Assembly: GCF_040219215.1 (NCBI RefSeq)
Contig: NZ_JAVJSX010000025.1
Coordinates: 230,388 to 294,387, forward strand
DNA length: 64,000 nt
Direction: 5' to 3'
Source of the DNA: Thalassobaculum_A sp040219215
GTDB taxonomy: Bacteria > Pseudomonadota > Alphaproteobacteria > Thalassobaculales > Thalassobaculaceae
Shown: one piece after another, positions 1-8,486 of the stretch
Layout of the letters: every line of letters starts with the position of its first letter
Position numbering within the stretch: the first letter of the stretch is position 1
Notes under the pieces: model-generated
What the model saw: the letters and a program-made list of their open reading frames with translations, nothing else
Database searches by the model: none
Told to the model about the DNA's origin: nothing
Translations under genes and position numbers: made by a program

Positions 1-234
1 GAACACGGTCTCGCCGCGCTTGTCCTGCCGGATGCTGGTGAACGAGGTTCCTGCAGGCAGCATCATCGTGACCAGACCGTTCAGGAACGTGCGGATCTGC
101 TCGCGGCCTTCGAACACACCGTCCGGTGAGAACAGGATCGACTGATCGGTGTAGTCTTCCAGAAGGCCCTCGACGTTGCTGCTGGCAAGGCAGGACATGT
201 GGTGGCCCAGGACTTCTTCGACCGTTTTGCTCAT
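1..234 (-). CDS. NTF2-like / SnoaL-like family protein, C-terminus cut by window edge
   Basis: The gene reads from an ATG at 234 down to base 1, giving 78 residues with no stop, so the C-terminus lies outside the window. The visible part starts MSKTVEEVLGHH and contains a helix, then the pattern DYTDQSILFSPDG followed by FEGREQIRTFLNGL. This is the usual N-terminal half of the SnoaL-like/DUF4440 fold of the NTF2 superfamily, typically about 120-130 residues. Members are small cone-shaped proteins that act as cyclases, isomerases or ligand binders, and the sequence alone does not say which. It is transcribed away from the acyl-CoA dehydrogenase upstream, with 327 bases between them, so it probably has its own promoter. 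The fold is fairly sure; the function is unknown. Confidence 0.75.
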   Translation of the reverse strand, partial: MSKTVEEVLGHHMSCLASSNVEGLLEDYTDQSILFSPDGVFEGREQIRTFLNGLVTMMLPAGTSFTSIRQDKRGETVF

Positions 235-561
235 TCCAGTTCCTTCCGCGTGACGCTCCGATGCGCCGCACCTCATGCCTCAACCGGCCCGCCGGCGTCG
301 AGTGCTAAATGACCGGCGCAGCCGGCTGACGCGTAGCCAATCTGCAACGCCGATGCGCCGCCTTGCGTGAACCTGCGGTCCCGCGGGCATCGGTTCTCGA
401 ACCCGGGATACCGGGTAAAAGATACCACCCGTCGTGTGCTGCATCGCTTGGAACGGCAAATATGCTCTTTTCGGCGCGCACCGGCAGACGCACGGCGTTT
501 CCCGCCGGTGTTGCCCGGATACACAACCGGAGCGCAAGACGTTGCAGGTCAGCCACACCCG
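235..561. other. 327-base non-coding gap
   Basis: This stretch lies between the end of the acyl-CoA dehydrogenase and the start of the NTF2-like gene, both on the minus strand. Open frames exist in it on both strands, but they are Arg/Pro/Ser-rich, overlap each other and lack recognisable domains, so I treat them as GC-driven artefacts. I see no clear terminator hairpin with a T-run. It presumably holds the promoter of the NTF2-like gene. Confidence 0.4.
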
Positions 562-1722
562 TCAGTGCGCGTCCGTCCAGGCTTTGACCATGTTGCGGGC
601 GATGACGATCTGCTGGATCTGCGACGTGCCTTCATAGATCCGGAACAGCCGGACGTCGCGGTAGAACCGTTCGACCGCGTAATCAGCCATATATCCGGCA
701 CCGCCATGGATCTGCACCGCCCGGTCGGCGACCCGGCCGACCATCTCGGAGGCGTAGTACTTGCAACAGGCGGCCTCCATCGGCGCCTTGCCCTCGGCGG
801 TATAGAGTGCCGCCGCGTCCAGCGTCATCGACCGGGCGGCGTACATCTCGGTCTGGCTGTCGGCCAGCATCGCCTGAACCAGTTGGAAATCGGCGAGGCG
901 CGAGCCGAACTGCTGCCGCTCGGTTGCGTAGCGCAGCGACTCCTCGATCAGGCGCTGCGCGATCCCGACGCACACCGCCGACAGATGGATGCGACCGCGG
1001 TCGAGCACCTTCATCGCGGTCTTGAAGCCCCGACCCTCCACACCGCCGATGACCGCGTCCGCCGGCACCCGGACGTCCTCGAAAATGACGTCGGCCACGT
1101 GCGTGCCTTGCTGTCCCATCTTACGGTAGGGCTGGCCGTAGGAAATGCCGGGCGTCCTGGCGTCGACCAGGAAAGCTGAAATGCCTGAAGAGCCGGGGGC
1201 GTCCGTGTCACTGCGCGCCATCACGGTCAGCACTCCCGCGCGCCGCGAGTTGGTGATGAACCGCTTGGTGCCGTTCAGGATCCAGCCATTGCCGTCCTTG
1301 CGGGCTGAAGTTCGGATCGACGCGGCATCCGATCCGGCTTCCGGCTCGGTCAGGCAGAACGAACCGACCAACTCCCCGCTCGCCAGTCGCGGCAGGTAGC
1401 TTTTCTTCTGCTCCTCAGTGCCGTCGATGACGATACCCTGGCTGCCAATCCCGACATTGGTGCCGATCAGCGAGCGGAACGCCGGCGAGGTACGGCCGAG
1501 TTCCATCATCAGCCGCGCCTCTTCGACCATCGACAGGCCGAGCCCGCCATAGGCTTCAGGGATGGACACGCCGTACAACCCCATCTCGGCCATCTCCGCG
1601 GGTACGGCATCGGGTATGGCGTCGTCCCGGGATACCTGTTCTTCGAGCGGAATCAGGCGTTCGTCGACGTACCGGCGCACGCTGTCGAGCAACTGGTTCA
1701 GGGTCTCGGGGTCGAGCGCCAT
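562..1722 (-). CDS. Acyl-CoA dehydrogenase family protein
   Basis: This 386-residue protein has the standard length of the family. It oxidises an acyl-CoA thioester to the 2,3-enoyl-CoA with FAD, passing electrons to ETF. The N-terminal helical domain spans about residues 1-115. The FAD/substrate signature CLTEPEAGSDA is at 123-133, and the second signature region near the C-terminus contains QIHGGAGYM. The catalytic base is most likely Glu364 in YEGTSQIQQ. The ATG at 1722 is preceded by an AGGAGG-like site (cacaggaggcacg on the coding strand). The gene is divergent from the gamma-glutamyltransferase-like gene across a 175-base spacer. Chain-length or branched-chain specificity cannot be told from sequence by eye. 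Confidence 0.93.
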   Translation of the reverse strand: MALDPETLNQLLDSVRRYVDERLIPLEEQVSRDDAIPDAVPAEMAEMGLYGVSIPEAYGGLGLSMVEEARLMMELGRTSPAFRSLIGTNVGIGSQGIVIDGTEEQKKSYLPRLASGELVGSFCLTEPEAGSDAASIRTSARKDGNGWILNGTKRFITNSRRAGVLTVMARSDTDAPGSSGISAFLVDARTPGISYGQPYRKMGQQGTHVADVIFEDVRVPADAVIGGVEGRGFKTAMKVLDRGRIHLSAVCVGIAQRLIEESLRYATERQQFGSRLADFQLVQAMLADSQTEMYAARSMTLDAAALYTAEGKAPMEAACCKYYASEMVGRVADRAVQIHGGAGYMADYAVERFYRDVRLFRIYEGTSQIQQIVIARNMVKAWTDAH

Positions 1723-1897
1723 AATACGTGCCTCCTGTGAAATGCTCTTTCAACACGGGCGGACTATACCCAGGCCGATCGCCGATCGTCCACGCGCGGG
1801 CTGCCGATCCGGAACGGGTGCCGTCGCATCGCCCGCCTTGCCGGGCGTCACCGGGGGAGCTATCACCCATTCGACACCCCTCGGAGGAACCGACTCC

Positions 1898-3481
1898 ATG
1901 CGCGATCTGCACCGCCCCGGCCGCTCGCCGGTCTATGCCCCGAACGCCGCCATCGCCACGTCGCACCCATTGGCGACCCAGGCCGGGATCGACGTGCTGA
2001 AATCCGGCGGCACCGCTGTCGATGCCGCCGTCGCCGCCTGCGCGGTTCTGTGCGTGGTCGAACCGGCGATGACCGGCATCGGCGGCGACTGCTTCGCGCT
2101 GATTGCGCCGAAGGGCTCGGGCGACATTGTGGCGCTGAACGGTTCCGGTCGCGCGCCGGCGGCCGCCGAGCTCGGCTGGTACCTGGAGCGCGGCATCAAG
2201 GAAATCGGGATGACCGCCGACCCCCACGCGGTCACCGTCCCGGGCGCCATCGCCGCCTGGACGGTTCTCCTGGAACGCTTCGGCAAGAAGGGTTTTGCCG
2301 AGTTGCTGGCGCCGGCGATCCGTTTTGCCGAGGAAGGCTTCCCGGTGGCGTCGCGGGTCGGGGCCGACTGGATCGACGACACCCCCCGGCTGCAGCAGCA
2401 CGCGGTCAGCCGCGAGTTCATGCTGGTGAACGGCAAGGCGCCGGCGATCGGCACCCGCCACAGCAACCCCAGGCTGGGCGCCACTTTCCGGCGGATCGCC
2501 GAGAAGGGCCGTGACGGCTTCTACACCGGCCCGGTGGCCGACGACATCGTCAAGGAACTGCGCTCGCTCGGCGGACTGCACACCCTGGAAGACTTCGCCA
2601 AGGCCGAGGCCGAGTGGGTCGATCCGATCAAGACCACCTTCCGTGGCCACGACGTCTATGAGTGCCCGCCGAACGGCCAGGGCATCTGTGCCCTTATGAT
2701 CATGAACATCCTGTCCGGCTACGACATCGCCGGGCTGTCCGATGTTCAGCGCATCCACCTGCTGGCCGAGGCCACCAAGCTCGCCTATGCCCAGCGCGAC
2801 CGCTACGTCTCCGATCCGCGGCAAGTCGATGTACCCGTCGACTGGCTGCTGTCGGAGGAGCACGCCAAGGGCCTGCGCGCGATGATCGACCCCCAGCGCG
2901 CCGGGGCGTTCCGGCCAAGCGACTTCCCGGTCCACAAGGACACCATCTACTTGTCCTGCGTCGACGCCGACGGCACGGCCATCAGCTTCATCAACTCGCT
3001 GTTCTCCGGGTTCGGTAGCGCGATCATGGCTCCGGAGTCCGGCGTCATGCTGCAGAATCGCGGCCGCTCATTCTGCCTGCAGGAAGGCCACGCCAACGCC
3101 ATCGCCCCCAACAAGCGGCCGATGCACACCATCATCCCCGGCATGGTGGTAAAGGACGGCAAGGCCGTGGCGCCGTTCGGTGTGATGGGCGGCCAGTATC
3201 AGTCGACCGGACACACCGGCTTCCTCAGCAACATCCTCGACCTCGGCATGGACGTGCAGGAATCGATGGACGCGCCACGCAGCTTTGCGCTCGGCGGCAA
3301 GCTGCAGGTCGAGAACACCTTCGCGCCGGAGATCTACGCGGCGCTTGAGGCCAAGGGCCATATCCTGGAGCACATGGGCAAGCCGCTGGGCGGCAGCCAG
3401 GCGGTCTGGATCGACCGGGCCAATGGCTGCCTGGTCGCCGGCTCCGACCCCCGCAAGGACGGCTGCGCGCTCGGCTACTGA
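1898..3481 (+). CDS. Gamma-glutamyltransferase / oxamate amidohydrolase-like Ntn hydrolase
   Basis: This 527-residue protein starts at the ATG at 1898, which has a TCGGAGGAAC ribosome site; the frame is open further upstream but that part is unlike the family. The family autocleaves ahead of a threonine that becomes the catalytic N-terminal nucleophile. Here the candidate is Thr349 in KDTIYLSCVD, where classical enzymes have T-T-H, so the neighbouring residues differ. The gamma-glutamyl/propeptide-side motifs GGTAVDAAVA (about 38-47) and TGIGGDCFAL (59-68) are clear. No signal peptide is visible, so it is probably cytoplasmic, unlike periplasmic Ggt. The length and cytoplasmic location also fit HpxW-type oxamate amidohydrolases. 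It is followed 13 bases later by an oxidoreductase gene, so the two are probably co-transcribed. Confidence 0.88.
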   Translation: MRDLHRPGRSPVYAPNAAIATSHPLATQAGIDVLKSGGTAVDAAVAACAVLCVVEPAMTGIGGDCFALIAPKGSGDIVALNGSGRAPAAAELGWYLERGIKEIGMTADPHAVTVPGAIAAWTVLLERFGKKGFAELLAPAIRFAEEGFPVASRVGADWIDDTPRLQQHAVSREFMLVNGKAPAIGTRHSNPRLGATFRRIAEKGRDGFYTGPVADDIVKELRSLGGLHTLEDFAKAEAEWVDPIKTTFRGHDVYECPPNGQGICALMIMNILSGYDIAGLSDVQRIHLLAEATKLAYAQRDRYVSDPRQVDVPVDWLLSEEHAKGLRAMIDPQRAGAFRPSDFPVHKDTIYLSCVDADGTAISFINSLFSGFGSAIMAPESGVMLQNRGRSFCLQEGHANAIAPNKRPMHTIIPGMVVKDGKAVAPFGVMGGQYQSTGHTGFLSNILDLGMDVQESMDAPRSFALGGKLQVENTFAPEIYAALEAKGHILEHMGKPLGGSQAVWIDRANGCLVAGSDPRKDGCALGY

Positions 3482-3494
3482 GGAAACACCGCAC

Positions 3495-4457
3495 ATGACC
3501 CACAAGACCGCGATCATCGGCCTCGGCATCATGGGCCGCCGGCTGCTGGAAAACCTGCTGGTGCATCCGGCGTTCGAGCCGGTGGCACTGTGGGATCCGT
3601 CGGCCGGCTCGTGCGACAAGGCCCGCGCGGTGGCGCCGGGCGTCCCGGTCGTCGACAGCGCGGAAGCGGCCATAGCCGCCGCTGACGTGCTGTACCTCGC
3701 CTGCCCGCCGGTACCTCGCAAGGCATATGCGCTGGCGGCCGCCGGCGCCGGCAAGGCGGTGTTCCTGGAGAAGCCGCTCGGTGTTGACATTCCCGAGAGC
3801 CGGGACCTCGTGCAGCGCCTCGCGGCGGCCGGAACGCCGGCGGCGGTGAACTTCACGCAGGCGTCGTCTCGCGGCTTCGAGGTGCTGCGCAGCGCCATCG
3901 ATGGCGGCGAGGCCGGCGACGTGCTGGGCATCGACATCGTCGTCACCTACCCCGCCTGGCCGCGCGCCTGGCAGGTCGACGCCGACTGGCTGCGCTTCAA
4001 GGCGGAAGGCGGCTATACCCGCGAGGTAATCTCGCACTTCCCGTTCCTGTCGGAGCGGTTCCTTGGCCCGCTGACCCTCAGATGGGCCCACCCCAGCTAT
4101 CCGGCCGATCCGGCGCTATGCGAGACCCAGGTGCTGGCCCGGTTGGAGACCACCGACGGCCGCCCGGTCAGCGTGCTCGGTTCGGTCGGCGGCGCCCAGC
4201 CCGACCGCCAGGAGGTCACCGTCAAGGCCAGCAAGACCGGCTTCCGGTTTACCGAGTTCTACCAGCTCTGGAAATCGACCGGCGGCGAGTGGAGCGCGGC
4301 CTACGACTTTCCAACCGACCCGCGCAGGGACTCCCTGCAGCGCCAACTCGGCGAGTTGGACAAATGCGTGCGCGGCGAGCCGCACCGACTGGCGACGCCG
4401 GAGGAAGCCTTGCGGGTGCAGGTGCTGATCGAAGGCATGCTGGCCGGCCAAAGCTAA
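3495..4457 (+). CDS. Gfo/Idh/MocA family oxidoreductase
   Basis: This is a 320-residue NAD(P)-dependent dehydrogenase-like protein. The N-terminal Rossmann motif is IIGLGIMG at 7-14, followed by the family hallmark EKP (residues 92-94 in FLEKPLGVD), whose lysine is usually the catalytic or cofactor-positioning residue. The C-terminal alpha/beta domain (about 125-320) carries no other diagnostic motif that I recognise. Substrates in this family are mostly sugars, inositols, or their amino and deoxy forms. It sits 13 bases after the gamma-glutamyltransferase-like gene, suggesting a two-gene operon. The family assignment is firm and the substrate is unknown. Confidence 0.88.
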   Translation: MTHKTAIIGLGIMGRRLLENLLVHPAFEPVALWDPSAGSCDKARAVAPGVPVVDSAEAAIAAADVLYLACPPVPRKAYALAAAGAGKAVFLEKPLGVDIPESRDLVQRLAAAGTPAAVNFTQASSRGFEVLRSAIDGGEAGDVLGIDIVVTYPAWPRAWQVDADWLRFKAEGGYTREVISHFPFLSERFLGPLTLRWAHPSYPADPALCETQVLARLETTDGRPVSVLGSVGGAQPDRQEVTVKASKTGFRFTEFYQLWKSTGGEWSAAYDFPTDPRRDSLQRQLGELDKCVRGEPHRLATPEEALRVQVLIEGMLAGQS

Positions 4458-4500
4458 CCGGGAACACCCATACCGACTTCGGGATTGGAACTGCCCCGAG

Positions 4501-4704
4501 AGGCCCGTATTCACGCTCGCCTCGGCATCGTCGGATGTCGCCTCGGCGAACCCCGAGGCGGTCGGCTCGGGGATGCGGATCACCTTCGCCGTTGCCACGG
4601 CTTTGATCCTGTTCGCCGCCGTGATCTCGATCGGCAGCCGGCGTCTCAAGACACGCCGTACGGCCGTTCAGCGCCCTGGCCCGCATAGCGATCCGGCATC
4701 ATGA
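4501..4704 (+). pseudogene. Possible remnant of the C-terminus of an MFS (DHA2-like) permease
   Basis: In the 278-base space after the oxidoreductase, one plus-strand frame reads an alanine/serine-rich loop (VFTLASASSDVASANPEA) and then a good transmembrane helix beginning MRITFAVATALILFAAVIS. A basic tail (RRLKTRR) follows, and the frame stops at 4704. That pattern matches the last periplasmic loop, final helix and cytoplasmic tail of DHA2-type major facilitator transporters. No upstream part of such a transporter exists here. The last 43 residues could instead be a free small membrane protein starting at the ATG at 4573. This call rests on pattern memory alone. Confidence 0.33.
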
Positions 4705-4735
4705 AGCCGTCACTCCTGCATGACACCAAAGCACG

Positions 4736-5329
4736 TTACCCGTCGATCGGCCGCCACGCGTGCAGCACGGCGCGGGAGTCGGCGTCGAACGCAAAGAAGT
4801 TGCCGCCGCCGCTGCCCGGTTGGTCGAACCGCCGGCTGATCGCCTCTCCCAGCAATTGGGCCAGCAGGAGCGCGCCGACCGCTCCGTGCGAGACCACGGC
4901 GATACCCCCCTTCCCCGGCGCCTCGGCGATCACCGCGTCGATGGCGCCGACGATGCGCGCCTGTTCGTCGACAGCACGTCCCCAGCCGCGGATTGATCGC
5001 TCCGGCTCGGCGAAGAACCGGTCGGCCAGCCCTTCGAACTCGGCGGGCGGCAGGTAGCCGGTGGCCGAGCGATCGTTCTCACCGAGATCGGCCCGCACCC
5101 TCACCGGCAGGCCGATGGCGGCGGAGAGGATTTCGGCACCGTCCAACGCCTTGCGCTCGGCACTGCTGTACAGGGCGCTCAGGGCCGGCACCCAGGGACA
5201 CACGCAGGCCTTTACCATGCGCATCCGGCCAAGCGGCGACAACGGCCATTCAGTAATCGTCACCCCCGGGTCGATGACGACGTTCGGGTGCGTGATGAAA
5301 TAGACAATACGGGCCGGTGGCGCGCTCAC
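4736..5329 (-). CDS. Histidine phosphatase superfamily protein with a variant active-site motif
   Basis: This 197-residue protein starts at a GTG (5327-5329) that overlaps the stop of the nitronate monooxygenase gene (GTGA), so translation is coupled. The phosphoglycerate-mutase-like fold is indicated by VYFITHPNVV near the N-terminus, with His14 in the place of the phospho-accepting His. It is also indicated by SSAERKALDGAEIL and by VVSHGAVGALL with the second His at 148. The usual RHG is replaced by THP, so the arginine that normally binds phosphate is absent. I have seen SHP/THP variants in uncharacterised members. It may be a phosphatase of altered specificity or an inactive relative. It is the last gene of a four-gene coupled operon. 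Confidence 0.78.
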   Translation of the reverse strand: MSAPPARIVYFITHPNVVIDPGVTITEWPLSPLGRMRMVKACVCPWVPALSALYSSAERKALDGAEILSAAIGLPVRVRADLGENDRSATGYLPPAEFEGLADRFFAEPERSIRGWGRAVDEQARIVGAIDAVIAEAPGKGGIAVVSHGAVGALLLAQLLGEAISRRFDQPGSGGGNFFAFDADSRAVLHAWRPIDG

Positions 5330-6345
5330 TCGGCCGCGGCGGACTCCGCGTCCGCTGCCATCAGGCCGCCGAGCCGGCCGCTTGCCGCCACCGCCTCGTC
5401 GACCAGCCGGTCCATGATCGCCTCGACCGGCTCGATCTTGTCGGCGAACACGCAGGCCTGCCCCATCGACAGAATGCCCTTTTCGGGATCCCCGACGGTG
5501 TAGGCCTCCTTCTGCAATGTCCCCATCACATAAGGACGGTACGCGTCGAACGCGGTCACCCCCTGCTTCTCCAGGTCGGCGATCGCGCGGGTCGTGGCGT
5601 TGTCGATGCCGCGGAACGTGTTGCGCAGTGACGCCAGGACCAAGGCAGTGTCGGTCTCCTGTGCATCGACCACCCGCTGCTTGATCAGATCGTGCGACCA
5701 GATCTCGGTCGCCACCAGGAAGCGGGTGCCGAGCAGCACCGCGTCGGCGCCCATCGCCAGGGCGGCGGCAATCTGCGAGCCGGTGCCGATGCCCCCGCCG
5801 ACCAGCACCGGAACCTCCAGACGCTGTACGGCAAGCGGGATCTGCACGATGCTGCCGATCAGGTTCAGCCCAGGATGGCCGCCGCATTCCGCGCCAACCA
5901 CCGCCACCGCGTCGATCGGCAGCTTGGACACCGCCGAGATCGCGTGCTTGACCGTCGCCACCTTGTGGAACACCACGCCGCCGGCGTCCTTGATCCGCTC
6001 GACGAACTCGGTCGGCGGCAGGCCGGCGGTCTCGAAGTGCCGCACGCCTTTGTCCAGCGCCACCTCAAGCTGGGCCGGCAGATCCTTGTTCTGTTCCGGA
6101 CGGTTCGACATGTACAGGTTCACGCCGAACGGCTTGCCGCCGGTCAGCGTCGCCGCCTTGTCGAGTTCGGCCTCGAACCGACCCTCCTCCGGGAAGGTCT
6201 TGGCCGTGATGAAGCCCATGCCGCCGGCGTTGACGACCGCCGCCACGTAGTTGGCATCGGCCAGCCACATCAGGCCACCGGCCACGATCGGATGGCGGAT
6301 GCCGAACAGTTCGGTGATGCGGGTCTTGAAGCGTTGCGGCCTCAT
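5326..6345 (-). CDS. Nitronate monooxygenase / 2-nitropropane dioxygenase-like FMN enzyme
   Basis: This is a 339-residue TIM-barrel flavoprotein. Evidence for the family includes HPIVAGGLMWLAD near the N-terminus, where the barrel begins. GAECGGHPG (152-160) has His157 at the position of the catalytic base of class I nitronate monooxygenases. VGGGIGTGSQIAAALAMGAD forms the FMN-phosphate site at about 182-201. Related proteins oxidise alkyl nitronates, but others act as enoyl reductases or have unknown roles. Its start overlaps the upstream acyl-CoA synthetase stop by 4 bases and its own stop overlaps the phosphatase start. It therefore lies in the middle of a tightly coupled operon, and its substrate is probably a CoA-linked or nitro/keto intermediate of that pathway. 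Confidence 0.87.
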   Translation of the reverse strand: MRPQRFKTRITELFGIRHPIVAGGLMWLADANYVAAVVNAGGMGFITAKTFPEEGRFEAELDKAATLTGGKPFGVNLYMSNRPEQNKDLPAQLEVALDKGVRHFETAGLPPTEFVERIKDAGGVVFHKVATVKHAISAVSKLPIDAVAVVGAECGGHPGLNLIGSIVQIPLAVQRLEVPVLVGGGIGTGSQIAAALAMGADAVLLGTRFLVATEIWSHDLIKQRVVDAQETDTALVLASLRNTFRGIDNATTRAIADLEKQGVTAFDAYRPYVMGTLQKEAYTVGDPEKGILSMGQACVFADKIEPVEAIMDRLVDEAVAASGRLGGLMAADAESAAAE

Positions 6346-8483
6346 GCCACCTCCTCGATCGCCACAGGCACCATGCCCGCCGGCACCACCAGCGCGTCAA
6401 GCGCTACCACCCCGTTACCGGCTTCGAGCACCCGCACCGGGTTCAGATCGACGCTGACCAAACGTTCGGCCTCGGCCGCCGCGAACACCGACACCCGCGC
6501 CAGCAGATCGGCAAGCGCCTCGACATCGGCCGGCGGGGCTCCACGCACACCGGCGAAGATCCTAGCGCCCTTCAACTCGGCAATCATCCGCCGCGCTTCG
6601 GCGACGCCGAAAGGTGCCAACCGGAACGACACGTCCTCGAGCACCTCGACCAGCACACCGCCGAGGCCGACCATCACCACCGGGCCGAAGGTCGGATCGT
6701 TCTGCACGCCGACCACCGCCTCGACCCCGGCCGGCGCCATGGCGGCCACGATCACGCCGTCGATCGCCGCGTCCGGCCGCAGCAGCGGCACCCGCTCGGT
6801 CAGCGAGGCGTAGGCGGCACGCACCGCTTCGTCGCCCTGCACGCCGACGATGACGCCGCCGACCTCGGTCTTGTGCTGGATATCGGGCGAGGCAATCTTC
6901 AGCACCACCTTGCCACCCAGTTCCGCCGCCGCCGCGGCCGCCTGGTCCGGGCTGGTGACCAGCCGGCGGGCGACAAACGGCACGCCCCAGGCTTCCAGCA
7001 GGTCGGTGGCATGGTGTTCGGCCAGCGCGTCGGTGCCAACCGACGGCGCGCCGGCCGGTGCCACCGGCGGTGCCGGTTCCGCCGGGCGGGCGAAGAACCG
7101 GCCGAAGCCGGTCAGCGCCGCCGCCGCCGCAACCGCGCGGGTCGGGTCCTCGTATACCGGGAAGCCGCCATCCTCGTACTGGCGGACGATGTCGCCCGTC
7201 GCCACCAGCGACAGGATGATCGAGCGTTCCCGGAACCGCTCGCGGATCTCGGCCAGGATCTTGATCAGCGGTCCGGCGATGGTCCGGCTGCCGGCAACCA
7301 CGGTGAAGAAGGCCACCACCACGTCATAGCGGCCCTGATCCAGCATCATCCGCAAATTGGTGCCGACTAGCGACAGGTCGTTGAATGCCTGGGCGGTGAC
7401 GTCGACCGGGTTCCGTACCGCCGCGTAGGGCAGCAGGTCCTGGAGCGTGCGCTGCGCATCCTTCGGCATCTCGGCGACGTCCATGCCGAGATCCTCGGCG
7501 GAGTCAGCCATCTGCACGCCGACTCCGCCCGAGATCGTCATCAGGCCCAGCCGGTTGCCGGCCGGGAACCGGCCGTGGGCCGCGGCGTAGCAGGCGTCCA
7601 GCAACTGGTCGGTGGACGACACCCGCAGCACGCCGTACTGGGCGAACAGCCCGTCATAGACCCGGTCGGACCCGGCGAGCGCCGCCGTATGCGACGCCGC
7701 GGCCGCGGCACCGATCGCCGAGCGGCCGACCTTCATGAAGATCACCGGCTTGCCCGCCGCCGCCGCTGCCGCCAGAGCGGCGCGCAGGGCATCACCGTCG
7801 CGGATTCCCTCAGCGTAGGCGGCGATCACCTTGGTGTGCTCGTCGCGCACCAGGTAGCCGATGGCATCGGCCAGATCGACATCGGCCTCGTTGCCGGTGG
7901 TGATCAGGATGCCGGTCTGCACCCCGCGGGTCCGCATCAGCGCGAAGGCATGGCTGCCATAGGCGCCCGACTGGCTGGCGATGGCGACCGGGCCCGGCTT
8001 CGGCAACTCCTGCTCGACCGATGACGAGAACGTCGCGATCCAGCCATTGTGGGCGTTGAACACGCCGAGGCAGTTCGGCCCCAGCACCCGGACCCCTCCA
8101 GCCCGCGCGATCGCCCGGACCCGGTCCTGGGCAGCCTTGCCCTCCTCGCCCATCTCGGCGAAGCCGGAGGAGAACACCACTGCCGCCTTGGCGCCCTTGG
8201 CAGCCAGTGCCTCAAGGGTATCCGGCACGGCCGCCGCCGGCACCGCGACGATGCAGGCGTCGGGGGCGCCCGGCAGCGCATCGACCGAAGCGAAGGCCTG
8301 CAGGCCCTGCACGGTTTCACGCTTCGGGTTGACCGGCCAGATCGGCCCCTGGAACCCGGACTTCAGCATGTAGCCGAGCGGCCGGCCGCCGATCCGCGTC
8401 GGGTCGTCCGACGCCCCGATGATGGCGATCGATCGCGGGCTGATCAGCGGACGCAGGGTCTCTACGTCGGGGCGGTCCGTCAT
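6342..8483 (-). CDS. ADP-forming acyl-CoA synthetase (acetate--CoA ligase family), single-chain
   Basis: This 713-residue protein has the order CoA-binding Rossmann domain (about 10-130, with AIIGASDDPTRIGG), succinyl-CoA-synthetase-like domains (about 150-460) and a C-terminal ATP-grasp domain (about 490-713, with HKTEVGGVIVG). The phosphohistidine expected in this family is His265 in ASHTAALAG. Such enzymes convert acyl-CoA + ADP + Pi to acid + ATP + CoA, or the reverse. The gene follows the cyclase-family gene by 3 bases and overlaps the monooxygenase by 4. A role activating or releasing an organic acid made by its operon partners is likely, but the acyl group is not determinable. Confidence 0.9.
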   Translation of the reverse strand: MTDRPDVETLRPLISPRSIAIIGASDDPTRIGGRPLGYMLKSGFQGPIWPVNPKRETVQGLQAFASVDALPGAPDACIVAVPAAAVPDTLEALAAKGAKAAVVFSSGFAEMGEEGKAAQDRVRAIARAGGVRVLGPNCLGVFNAHNGWIATFSSSVEQELPKPGPVAIASQSGAYGSHAFALMRTRGVQTGILITTGNEADVDLADAIGYLVRDEHTKVIAAYAEGIRDGDALRAALAAAAAAGKPVIFMKVGRSAIGAAAAASHTAALAGSDRVYDGLFAQYGVLRVSSTDQLLDACYAAAHGRFPAGNRLGLMTISGGVGVQMADSAEDLGMDVAEMPKDAQRTLQDLLPYAAVRNPVDVTAQAFNDLSLVGTNLRMMLDQGRYDVVVAFFTVVAGSRTIAGPLIKILAEIRERFRERSIILSLVATGDIVRQYEDGGFPVYEDPTRAVAAAAALTGFGRFFARPAEPAPPVAPAGAPSVGTDALAEHHATDLLEAWGVPFVARRLVTSPDQAAAAAAELGGKVVLKIASPDIQHKTEVGGVIVGVQGDEAVRAAYASLTERVPLLRPDAAIDGVIVAAMAPAGVEAVVGVQNDPTFGPVVMVGLGGVLVEVLEDVSFRLAPFGVAEARRMIAELKGARIFAGVRGAPPADVEALADLLARVSVFAAAEAERLVSVDLNPVRVLEAGNGVVALDALVVPAGMVPVAIEEVA

Positions 8484-8486
8484 GCT

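Noticed and set aside
1556..2935. A 459-residue minus-strand frame opposite the gamma-glutamyltransferase gene
   Set aside because: Repetitive Gly/Arg/Asp composition and full overlap with a recognised enzyme on the plus strand.
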